A DNA stretch of 40,162 nt from the IMG/VR virus record IMGVR_UViG_3300032893_000144, positions 1 through 40,162 of that record, one strand, 5' to 3'. The DNA comes from a virus. The notes under the pieces were generated by a model. That model was not told the DNA's origin, ran no database searches, and saw only the letters and a program-made list of their open reading frames with translations. The position numbers were made by a program, and so were the translations under genes. Of this stretch, positions 1 to 6,828 are shown one piece after another (within the stretch, counting starts at the first letter, position 1; the number at the start of each line of letters is the position of its first letter).

Positions 1-382
1 GGACCGACTTACATCCGCCGGCCGACAGCGTATTGGCACCGTTGATCTTGGTCGCGGTGCTCGCGTTCAGGTTCCACGCGATGATGTTCCCCTGCGTCGA
101 GTAGCAGAACAAATACGGCACGCTCGCCACCATGCCGTACTGCATGGCGTAGATCGTGTCCGTACTGAAATCGTGCAGCGATGCCGAGAGCCCGTTGACG
201 CAGTGTAGATTCGCATCCCCGATCGGGATCAGGTTCTGCAGGTCGTAGAACGTATCGTCAGGGATCGCCGAGCGCTGCGCGCGGGTATTCACGCCCCGAA
301 ACGAGCGCATGACCTGCGTCAGGAGCGGCGCTTCGGCCGGATCCTGATTGACTTGTGGTGCGCCTGTTTGGGAGAGAGCCAT
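1..382 (-). CDS. Nozzle/tail-hub-like structural protein, N-terminal part (cut by left edge)
   Basis: Open frame from an ATG at 382 running off the left edge; about 127 residues are present, starting MALSQTGAPQ. There is a conserved-looking segment around VMRSFRGVNTR and a run of beta-strand-like sequence. It begins 3 bases after the stop of the tailspike gene, so it is translated from the same late message. The fragment at the right edge (39265-40162, same strand) looks like the C-terminal part of the same protein: taken together they resemble the roughly 600-residue beta-rich podovirus proteins I recall downstream of the head-tail adaptor, which act as tail nozzle or stabilisation proteins. 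Joining position 1 directly to 40162 is out of frame, so bases are missing. Function is inferred from position and recall. Confidence 0.7.
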   Translation of the reverse strand, partial: MALSQTGAPQVNQDPAEAPLLTQVMRSFRGVNTRAQRSAIPDDTFYDLQNLIPIGDANLHCVNGLSASLHDFSTDTIYAMQYGMVASVPYLFCYSTQGNIIAWNLNASTATKINGANTLSAGGCKSV

Positions 383-385
383 GTA

Positions 386-2551
386 TTACGCGAAGGCTGA
401 TGACCCGCCGATGTACTGCCAGTTCACGCCGTCGTACTGGTACACCGCAGTCGCCCTCTGCCCCGCTGTCCCTGCAGCCCAGCTCGGAGCATTACGGTAC
501 GTGGCGTTCCACGTCGTGGTACGGGACGCGGTCGCGTCCTGAATCAGAGTGATCTGCAGCCGCACGCCAGGCGACGGCGCGTTGACCGGAGCGCCTACCG
601 TAACGTTTCCACCCATCGTCCAGACTTGGACGAGCCCCTGAGCGCAGTTCGGGATGATGGTGTTCGCCGTGAAGGCGTTCGCCGAGTTGCCGGCGAAATA
701 AGCGTACCCGGATTGGTTATAGGAGTACTGCAGCAGGTAGTGGCGCAGCGTTGGCCACACGAGGTCTGCGATCTTGATCCGCCCCACTGGGGTCGGGTGC
801 ACGTCAGGACTCGCGCCCTTTGGTCCCTGCTGACCACCTGATGTTACCGTGTTAAATGGGTTGGTCCCCCAGTGCAGGAGGTTCCCATCTATGGCCCCGT
901 CGTAGTTCTCATAGATCGGGATGTAAACGACGGGTACGGTCCCGTTTGCGAGGAACGGTTGGTACAGAAACGCATTGCGCAGCTGCTGCCTCCACGCTGC
1001 TGTGATCGTGCGGCACTGCGCCGGAGTCAGGGAGCCGGTGTTACTCGGCATGTTCTCGAGCGACGAGCCTTCAACGAAAATAATCACGCGCAGTTGCGGA
1101 CTATTAGCAGCGATGTAGTTCATGTGCTGCGTATAGTCGGAGACGACGTTCACCAGCGGGTTCGGGACCGATGTATTCGGATACGACGACTGATTGTTGA
1201 CCGTGTCCCAAATCACGACGATCGAGCAGCTGGCAATGTCGAGCGTATCCCAGTACGACGTGGTGCCAGGATAGGTGACGATCGGATTCGAGAAACTGCC
1301 GCTGTATGCCAGCGTGTACCCGCTCTTGGCAGCCCCGAAGGCCGGAAAGTTCGCGCCAAGCTGCTTGTAGCAGTACGACTCGAGTTGATAGATCCACTCG
1401 TATTGACCATTGGTGTTGGTGCTGTTGGCTCCCGAGGCCGCGACGCTCGTCATGAGCTGATCGGCGTTCAGTGTTTGCTGCACGCCGTTCCCACTTGGGA
1501 CCACTGCGCCGCCGTTGGTGCCGCCGCCCGCCACATAGGAGTCACCGACGAAGCCGACCATCACGGGGAGCGCCGCAGTCGGCACCGTAGAGCTTGAAAT
1601 CTGGAACCGCTGAATAAAGAACGGACCGAGCGCACCGCCGAAAGAGGCATTCGGCGTCGGATTGTTGCCGATCGCAACTTGATACAGGATGCCGGTCGGC
1701 AGCGCCCCGTTTCCGTTGGTCACGGTGCCTAGAAAAATACCGTCGATCCACATTGAGACACTGGCGCCGTTGAAACACACCGTAACGTCCCAGTAATTTG
1801 GGTCGCTGTTGGGGCTCTGATAGTCGGCATCGACAGGATTTAGGAACGTTCCCTGATACAGTCGCGCATAGGAGCTGCCGTTCCAGTCCTGGATCTGGCA
1901 CGACTGCGGATTGACGACGAGCGACACGACGCGCGAGGCGTCACTGTTCTGCAGATTCCATAGCGTGGGCGGGTAAGAGCCACCGTTGGCACCGTACTTG
2001 TTGCCGACGCTCTCAAACCATACCGTCGTGCTCGACTGACCAGCTCCGTCTACGCAGATTGCCGGCCGCGCCACGCGGCAGTAAATCGTGAGCGCGGCAC
2101 CCGATACCGACGCTTTCCAGTTTGTGGATGAAGAGATGACGCCGGTATTATTATTGGCACCAACGGTGCTGAAGCCATTCGCACTGTCGATGACTGAGCC
2201 GCCCCCTGCCGTATACGACCAGTTTGCGGGCAAGCCATTCCACGTGTTGATTGGGTTCAGTGACCCGACGCCAATGTCAACCAATAGCGTGGAATCATAT
2301 TTTGCAAATGGCGGCACGTTGGTCGCGCCGTTGACGCTGTTGTTGCGCAACTGGCGAGTGAATCCAGCGTTATCCTCGACACCAGGCTGAGCGGGGATGA
2401 ATGTGTTCTGAGGAGGTGTCGTGATTTTCCTCAGATCGACTGCCTGAATGTTTCCGAATTGGTCGTATATCGTGCTTCCTTGAACGTACACCGTCTGCTG
2501 CGTCACGGTGTTCCAGCCCACTTGGTATTGGCTCTTGGGATCGAATGCCAT
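386..2551 (-). CDS. Tailspike / receptor-binding protein with SGNH-hydrolase-like domain
   Basis: 721 residues, ATG start. Residues about 90-320 look like a concanavalin/LamG-type beta sandwich (for example VTVCFNGASVSMWIDGIFLG near 256-275). Residues about 328-605 look like an SGNH/GDSL esterase: block I is VGFVGDSY with Ser338, and the end carries SPDVHPTPVG with Asp583 and His585. The classical block V is DxxH; here only one residue separates Asp and His, so catalysis is not certain. The last 100 residues (QDATASRTTTW ... YQYDGVNWQYIGG) match a C-terminal module I know from many phage fibers and spikes. Likely role: host surface polysaccharide binding and possibly deacetylation. It sits between the adaptor and the nozzle-like gene, as expected for a tail component. 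Confidence 0.75.
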   Translation of the reverse strand: MAFDPKSQYQVGWNTVTQQTVYVQGSTIYDQFGNIQAVDLRKITTPPQNTFIPAQPGVEDNAGFTRQLRNNSVNGATNVPPFAKYDSTLLVDIGVGSLNPINTWNGLPANWSYTAGGGSVIDSANGFSTVGANNNTGVISSSTNWKASVSGAALTIYCRVARPAICVDGAGQSSTTVWFESVGNKYGANGGSYPPTLWNLQNSDASRVVSLVVNPQSCQIQDWNGSSYARLYQGTFLNPVDADYQSPNSDPNYWDVTVCFNGASVSMWIDGIFLGTVTNGNGALPTGILYQVAIGNNPTPNASFGGALGPFFIQRFQISSSTVPTAALPVMVGFVGDSYVAGGGTNGGAVVPSGNGVQQTLNADQLMTSVAASGANSTNTNGQYEWIYQLESYCYKQLGANFPAFGAAKSGYTLAYSGSFSNPIVTYPGTTSYWDTLDIASCSIVVIWDTVNNQSSYPNTSVPNPLVNVVSDYTQHMNYIAANSPQLRVIIFVEGSSLENMPSNTGSLTPAQCRTITAAWRQQLRNAFLYQPFLANGTVPVVYIPIYENYDGAIDGNLLHWGTNPFNTVTSGGQQGPKGASPDVHPTPVGRIKIADLVWPTLRHYLLQYSYNQSGYAYFAGNSANAFTANTIIPNCAQGLVQVWTMGGNVTVGAPVNAPSPGVRLQITLIQDATASRTTTWNATYRNAPSWAAGTAGQRATAVYQYDGVNWQYIGGSSAFA

Positions 2552-2582
2552 CTAAGCACCTATTCTGTACGTGATAGAATTA

Positions 2583-3227
2583 CTAAGCGCCAATCCGATA
2601 CGGATTTCTGATCGCTCTCGTCTGGAAACTACGCGCGCACCAGCCGAGTGTCTGAATGTACTGCTGCTTGAAAATGCCAGCCTCGCCCATCGCCTGCTCT
2701 TTCCACTTTGCCTGATACGCCGCGTAGTACGGGACAGGCTCAAGGAACGGGATCGGCAGCTGTTCGGCGGTCGCGTCCGAGACGAGCGGCGCGGGCACCA
2801 CGGCGATGTCCCAGTCGGTGATGTACGCCTGATCGGGGGCCGGCGCGATGACGACATTGGTCGCGCCCATGCGCGCGTAGGCCGAAGGGCGCGACGTGTA
2901 CGTCGAGTACCGACGATACAGCGCGTCCAGCTCGGTGTACGAGAAATACTGGAGCTTGATACGCATCGTCCCCCAGTAGAGGGTGATGCCCATCACGTCA
3001 ACGAGGTTCAACCCCTGCGTGGGTAGAAACGTCTGCGGAACGTAAAAATCCTGGCCGATGACGAGCGGGACACCGGCCACGAGTTGACGCAGGCACTTGC
3101 TGTCCTGCGCGACTCGATTGCGCGCGACGTTGATGTAGTCGGTTAGCTCCGACTGAGAATAGAGCTGATAGCCCTCATCGTGCAGCAGGCGCGTGACCTG
3201 GGTTTGGTATGTGCTGAGCTGGCCCAC
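2583..3227 (-). CDS. Head-tail connector/adaptor candidate
   Basis: 214 residues, GTG start chosen because it lies 3 bases after the TAG of the upstream gene. The N-terminus (QVTRLLHD ... SELTDYINVARNRVAQDS) has the helical pattern of P22 gp4/T7 gp11-type adaptor proteins that dock under the portal. The middle (MRIKLQYFSYTELDALYR) and C-terminus (YAAYQAKWKEQAMGEAGIF) are also typical of a phage family I recall as conserved structural protein. Order capsid, two accessory genes, adaptor, tail protein fits a podovirus. Assignment is by pattern and position, not by a database hit. Confidence 0.6.
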   Translation of the reverse strand: MGQLSTYQTQVTRLLHDEGYQLYSQSELTDYINVARNRVAQDSKCLRQLVAGVPLVIGQDFYVPQTFLPTQGLNLVDVMGITLYWGTMRIKLQYFSYTELDALYRRYSTYTSRPSAYARMGATNVVIAPAPDQAYITDWDIAVVPAPLVSDATAEQLPIPFLEPVPYYAAYQAKWKEQAMGEAGIFKQQYIQTLGWCARSFQTRAIRNPYRIGA

Positions 3228-3230
3228 ACG

Positions 3231-3689
3231 CTAGAGAGCCTCTAGCATCTCGTCATCATCGGGCGCCGCGGGAGAGGCGCTAGCCTCCCCGCTGCCTTCC
3301 CCACCGACAGGACGGGAACCGGAGTCGCTGGCGATGATCTTCCCCTTGCGGGATTTGATGCCCTTCGTGACGGACACGCGCTGCGGAATCGGCTGAGCTC
3401 CGTCTGACGTGAACACCTGCAGAACCGGGACAAACTCCCAGTCATCGAGTTTCGCAAGCGCCGCGTCCATTGACGGCTGGTTGGCGTTGATCCAACCCAG
3501 GCGCAAAAACGCGGTGGTTTTGTCCTCTTTGCCGAAATCGAAGATGTGGCGCGCGGCGTCCACCGAGATGTTCACCGTTTCTCCAGGCACCCACTCGTAC
3601 ATCTGGCCGTGGAAGCGCGCGCGCAGCCGCTCCCTTGAGCCGTTCGTCACGGCCAGATACTGCTCGCCATCTCCCTCTGGTCCGCTCAT
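3231..3689 (-). CDS. Conserved head-region protein, unknown function
   Basis: 152 residues. The ATG overlaps the stop of the preceding gene (ATGA at 3686-3689), which fixes the start. Residues 10-85 look like a compact folded domain (YLAVTNGSRERLRARFHGQMYEW, then VDAARHIFDFG); the last 40 residues are Gly/Ser/Ala/Asp-rich and likely disordered. No catalytic motif is seen. Its place between the capsid accessory gene and the adaptor suggests a head completion or decoration role, but I do not recognise the family. Confidence 0.6.
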   Translation of the reverse strand: MSGPEGDGEQYLAVTNGSRERLRARFHGQMYEWVPGETVNISVDAARHIFDFGKEDKTTAFLRLGWINANQPSMDAALAKLDDWEFVPVLQVFTSDGAQPIPQRVSVTKGIKSRKGKIIASDSGSRPVGGEGSGEASASPAAPDDDEMLEAL

Positions 3690-4363
3690 CGGATAACCGA
3701 CAGGTAGCTCGTGGCGGTAGTGCCATCCGCTGCGAGATACATCCAGGGATACGCGCCCATCGCAAAGCCCTGACCGCTCGCCGCGATGACCGTGCGCTTA
3801 TTGGTGGTCTGCGCAGTGGCGGGCGTGTTGCCAGTGTTCTGATCCAGCGGGCCTTGCGGGTAGTTCGTCGTGTCGTTGACGATGTACAGGTTGCAGTTCG
3901 CACCGAGTTTGAAGTACGCCTGCACTGCCGCCAGCACCGGGAATGGCTCAGGCGTGACCACGGTCGAGATCGTCTGCGTCGGCTGTCCCTGGATGTTGGC
4001 ACTGCCCACCGCGAACGATGGGAAAAACACCGGAATACCCGTGAGCGATGTGACGGTCGCCGCGGTGATGGTGGTGTAGATCGTGATCGCGGTCGTGCTC
4101 GGGATCGTCAGGATTCGGAAGATGTTACCGACGAGGATTCCGGTGCCTGATAGTCCCGATGTCGAGCCACCGAAACTGATGTAGTAGTTCGGTAGCACGT
4201 TTGCCGACGGCACCATCGTGAGCCCGTGCGCCGCGTTGAACGTGATCGTCGCGATGTTGTTCGCTGCCGAGAACGTCGCGCCACCGCCCGCAGGGATCAC
4301 AAACTGAGCCGTGCTCTGCTCGGTAGAGGGCATCACTCCAGTCAGAGGAATCGAAGGAAGCAT
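3686..4363 (-). CDS. Beta-rich capsid-associated protein, unknown function
   Basis: 225 residues starting MLPSIPLTGVMPS, 12 bases downstream of the capsid gene with a purine-rich GGGGAAAGAGAT just before the ATG. Composition is Thr/Ala/Ile/Gly rich with alternating hydrophobic residues and few charges, typical of virion beta-sandwich proteins. No enzyme motif. Being immediately after the major capsid gene it could be a decoration or head fiber protein. Its stop is coupled by ATGA to the next gene. Confidence 0.6.
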   Translation of the reverse strand: MLPSIPLTGVMPSTEQSTAQFVIPAGGGATFSAANNIATITFNAAHGLTMVPSANVLPNYYISFGGSTSGLSGTGILVGNIFRILTIPSTTAITIYTTITAATVTSLTGIPVFFPSFAVGSANIQGQPTQTISTVVTPEPFPVLAAVQAYFKLGANCNLYIVNDTTNYPQGPLDQNTGNTPATAQTTNKRTVIAASGQGFAMGAYPWMYLAADGTTATSYLSVIR

Positions 4364-4375
4364 ATCTCTTTCCCC

Positions 4376-5380
4376 TTAAAGCGTGATCGGCGTCAACGCC
4401 GTGACCTGGCCCTGCGTACTGGGCTTCGTGCACACCATTTCGGTCAGCGTCAGCACGACCGCGATGTAGCCGAGCACTCCGACCGGCAGCATGCTGTCGA
4501 AGTCCGACAGCGAGAAGTTCGCCTGATCGTGCACGTGCAGCGCCAGATACCGCGAGTTGCACAGGTACGCCGTGCCCTCTGGACAGCCCACATCGACGTA
4601 GAACGGCGTGCCGCCCACATCGAGCGCGCGGAATGCCGAGCGCGGGCGGTTGGCCTCGGTGTCGAATCCCGTGCCCGGACGAATCTGATAACTCTCAGAT
4701 CCGATGAAGTCGTCCGCCAGATTCGCCCACGTGCCCGGACCCATGACGCCGAAAGTCGGGGTTTCCCCGCCGTACTTCTGCACGCCGAGCAGATAGTGCA
4801 TCATCAGCTTGCGCGTCGGCGCCGCCGATGCGGTGTAAATCTTCGACTGCCACCACGTGTTCGAGCGCGCAATGTTGCCGTACGTCGATGCGGCCGTGCC
4901 GTCATCGATCGCGCCGGGGAATCCAATGATCTGCTGCGTGTTGGTTGAGTTGTTGTAGAGCGCCGTCTGCAGTGTCGCCGCGCCGTTATTCCCGGCGTCG
5001 TTCATGCGCGCATCGAGCAGCGGCACAATCGCGTGATCGAGCTGCAGCGCCCCTTCCATGCCGAGGTACGTGATCGGCGTGATGAGCGCCTTCAGGTTGA
5101 ATTCCCCGAGGTACGCGCCCTGCTGCTGCGTCGGAATATCAAAGCCGCCCTCGTACCCGGTCCACTGAGAGGTCGTCATCGGGTTGCCCTGCACGGGCAC
5201 GCTGATCGATGACACACCGCCCGAGCACGGCTTGCTGTTGCTCAACATCGCCGCCAGTACGGGCGAGGAGTTATAAATCTGGACGAAGTAATAGGGCATG
5301 TAGCCCCTACGGGTCACCGCCGCAAGCTCTGCACCGTACGGTGAGGAAGCGGGAACAATTCCTGTGCCATAGACGGCCAC
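4376..5380 (-). CDS. Major capsid protein
   Basis: 334 residues from a GTG start (MAVYGTGIVPASSPYG), preceded by AGGGAGA seven bases upstream. Features of HK97-fold coat proteins of this phage type: an N-terminal segment, a central region with QQQGAYLGEFNLKALITPITY, a DxxV-type domain around GTPFYVDVGCP, and a C-terminal beta region ending TALTPITL. It follows the scaffold candidate directly (TAA at 5397), the usual scaffold-coat order. Coat identity rests on size, gene order and overall look. Confidence 0.75.
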   Translation of the reverse strand: MAVYGTGIVPASSPYGAELAAVTRRGYMPYYFVQIYNSSPVLAAMLSNSKPCSGGVSSISVPVQGNPMTTSQWTGYEGGFDIPTQQQGAYLGEFNLKALITPITYLGMEGALQLDHAIVPLLDARMNDAGNNGAATLQTALYNNSTNTQQIIGFPGAIDDGTAASTYGNIARSNTWWQSKIYTASAAPTRKLMMHYLLGVQKYGGETPTFGVMGPGTWANLADDFIGSESYQIRPGTGFDTEANRPRSAFRALDVGGTPFYVDVGCPEGTAYLCNSRYLALHVHDQANFSLSDFDSMLPVGVLGYIAVVLTLTEMVCTKPSTQGQVTALTPITL

Positions 5381-5396
5381 GATTATTTCTCCCTAG

Positions 5397-5945
5397 TTAC
5401 GCGCGCCGCTGGCGTGCTTTGAATGCGTTGAGTTCATCGATAGCCGCGTGCGTGCGCTTCATAGCGGCGCCCGACGGGTCGTTCCACAGATCCTTGTCCT
5501 GCATCAGTTCCGGCTGAGCGCCGCGGCGCGGCGTCTGATCGTTCGCGGGCGAGGCTGCGGCGAGCTGCGACTGAGCTTCCATCAGCTCCATCGCGGTCTC
5601 GAAATCGATGAGGCGATCCTGCTTGCTGCGCTCGATGATGAGCGCCTCCACCTTGTCGGGATCGAGTCCGCGCGCAATACAGGCGGCGCGCTTCTGTTCA
5701 CGGCGCTGTGTCGCTGCCGCTTCCATCTGCTTGGCCTCGAGCTCGGCAATTTTCTTGTCGCGCGCTGCGAGTTCCGTATTCACGCGCTCCTCGGTTTCGA
5801 GTTCCGGGAAGCGCAGCTCCGGGTTCGCCTTTTTCGCGAGCTTGCGAGCCTCGCGCGCAATGTCTGGGTTGCGATGGATCAGGGTGTGAGCGAAGCGAGC
5901 GAGTGCGAGTTTCGCATCGTCGTTCATGTCCTCGAAACTTGCCAT
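5397..5945 (-). CDS. Scaffolding protein candidate
   Basis: 182 residues, ATG start with AAGGA upstream. Highly charged and helical: residues 55-100 form a coiled-coil-like stretch (AARDKKIAELEAKQMEAAATQRR) and the C-terminus is basic (NAFKARQRRA), as in scaffolds that bind coat protein through a basic tail. Lies immediately before the capsid gene. No protease motif is seen. Alternative: another internal head protein. Confidence 0.65.
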   Translation of the reverse strand: MASFEDMNDDAKLALARFAHTLIHRNPDIAREARKLAKKANPELRFPELETEERVNTELAARDKKIAELEAKQMEAAATQRREQKRAACIARGLDPDKVEALIIERSKQDRLIDFETAMELMEAQSQLAAASPANDQTPRRGAQPELMQDKDLWNDPSGAAMKRTHAAIDELNAFKARQRRA

Positions 5946-5951
5946 GATGGC

Positions 5952-6179
5952 TTAGTCCTTGCTGCCCTTCATGTTCTTGACGGGCCGCTGTGTCTCACCG
6001 GGCGGCTTCTGGCCGAATTCGCTCGACTCGAGTCCCGCGGCGCCGGCGCTGTTCAGCCCGCCGATCGCGAGATTCGTGTAACGCGGGAAGTTCTGAATGT
6101 TGCCCTTTTTCAGCGACGCATCGGTCGGCTGACGGATCGACTGGCCGTCTGCGGGGGCGAGCATGCGATTGGTTGCCAT
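5952..6179 (-). CDS. Small head-operon protein, unknown function
   Basis: 75 residues, ATG start with CGGAGA six bases upstream. Polar, Gly/Ser/Asn/Pro-rich and probably unstructured; ends KNMKGSKD. Only 6 bases separate its stop from the scaffold ATG. Unrecognised; position suggests a head assembly accessory protein. Confidence 0.5.
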   Translation of the reverse strand: MATNRMLAPADGQSIRQPTDASLKKGNIQNFPRYTNLAIGGLNSAGAAGLESSEFGQKPPGETQRPVKNMKGSKD

Positions 6180-6197
6180 GAAAATCTCCGTGGGAAA

Positions 6198-6608
6198 CTA
6201 TGCGGCCATCGGCGGGGCGGGAGGTGCGCCACCGGCAGGGGGGCCAGCGGGCGGCGGCGAGCCAGCGCCTGCGCCCTGCTGACGCTTGAGCAAACTCAGG
6301 ATCTGCGCCGGCATGATCTGCTTGCCCTGATCCTCAACGTCCTTGAATTCATTCGTGAGTGCCGTGATCGCCTTCAGGATCGCGCCACCCTTTTTCGAGA
6401 GCGCGCCGACTTTCGTCATCGCTGATTGCAGCGCCGTGATTGCAAGCTGAACCTCTGCGGTGCCGACTGCGGCGTGACCGGCAGCGGGCTGCGGCGTCAT
6501 CATCGGAGCGCCGGGCGGGCCAGCGGGCGCATCGGTGGGCATTCCAGGGGGTGAAGGAGGCGCGCCGGCTGCGCCGGCAGTTGGATTTGCGCCAGGTAGA
6601 TCAGGCAC
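6198..6608 (-). CDS. Pro/Ala/Gly-rich protein with helical core, first gene of capsid operon
   Basis: 136 residues, GTG start with CAGGGA six bases upstream. The first 45 and last 30 residues are Pro/Ala/Gly-rich low complexity; residues 48-105 form a helical core (VQLAITALQSAMTKVGALS, then AILKAITALTNEFKDVEDQG). No known domain seen. It is the first gene after the terminator/promoter island at 6635-6752, so it should lead the scaffold-capsid transcript. Confidence 0.55.
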   Translation of the reverse strand: MPDLPGANPTAGAAGAPPSPPGMPTDAPAGPPGAPMMTPQPAAGHAAVGTAEVQLAITALQSAMTKVGALSKKGGAILKAITALTNEFKDVEDQGKQIMPAQILSLLKRQQGAGAGSPPPAGPPAGGAPPAPPMAA

Positions 6609-6639
6609 TACAGTCCCTGTCGTTTATTGGACTGCGGTA

Positions 6640-6671
6640 TAGCCTAATTTGGATACCGCGCCGCTTGTCAA
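6640..6671 (-). promoter_or_regulatory. Sigma70-type promoter candidate for capsid operon
   Basis: On the minus strand a perfect TTGACA lies at 6671-6666. A TAGGCT hexamer follows after 19 bases, and an ATTAGG after 17. Spacing is not ideal. Placement is good: just downstream of a terminator and just upstream of the GTG at 6608. Sequence evidence only. Confidence 0.4.
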
Positions 6672-6678
6672 GTCCTAT

Positions 6679-6707
6679 CAAAGAAAAGCCCCTGACCAGC
6701 AGGGGCT
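6679..6707 (-). terminator. Rho-independent terminator after portal transcript
   Basis: Read on the minus strand, AGCCCCTG (6707-6700) pairs perfectly with CAGGGGCT (6694-6687) across a 5-base loop and is followed by TTTTCTTT. This is a textbook intrinsic terminator for leftward transcription coming from the portal gene and mini-ORF. Confidence 0.75.
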
Positions 6708-6728
6708 AAAGACTTCGGGTAGACCAAG

Positions 6729-6752
6729 GAGCCGAGCGTTTTAGCTCGGCTC
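6729..6752 (-). other. Strong hairpin between mini-ORF and terminator
   Basis: GAGCCGAGC at 6729-6737 and GCTCGGCTC at 6744-6752 form a perfect 9-bp stem with a 6-base loop. No U-tract follows on either strand, so it is not a standard terminator. It starts 5 bases after the mini-ORF stop and lies about 20 bases before the true terminator on the same RNA; it may protect or process the 3' end. Confidence 0.5.
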
Positions 6753-6757
6753 AGACT

Positions 6758-6799
6758 TCAACGTTTGCTCTTTCGCGAACGGCGCTTTCGGCGGGCCAT
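6758..6799 (-). CDS. 13-residue Arg/Lys-rich mini-ORF
   Basis: ATG at 6799 to TGA at 6758 encodes MARRKRRSRKSKR, nine basic residues out of thirteen. A near-perfect Shine-Dalgarno AGGAGAGG (6812-6805) stands 5 bases before the ATG, better than that of most neighbours. It is the last frame of the portal transcript, followed by a hairpin and a terminator. A protamine-like or RNA/DNA-binding peptide is possible. It could also be only a leader-type signal, and no homolog can be judged by eye. Confidence 0.5.
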   Translation of the reverse strand: MARRKRRSRKSKR

Positions 6800-6828
6800 T
6801 GTTGCCTCTCCTATGGTGATACGGTTCC

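Noticed and set aside
1-7. GGACCGA at the start and also near 40148 taken as a terminal repeat
   Set aside because: Only 7 bases and not at the exact right end, so it is not an assembly overlap.
386-2551. Diversity-generating retroelement target in the tailspike
   Set aside because: No reverse transcriptase gene and no second near-identical template copy of the 3' end was seen in the window.
5448-6425. 325-codon plus-strand frame opposite the scaffold region
   Set aside because: Covers three minus-strand genes that have clear starts and ribosome sites; its composition (Arg, Cys, Leu, Ala) is that of a shadow.
6640-6660. GGTATCCAAA shared between the capsid promoter region and 16300
   Set aside because: Single 10-base match without spacing or symmetry support; probably chance.
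6729-6752. Hairpin read as a second terminator
   Set aside because: No U-tract follows on either strand; kept only as a hairpin.
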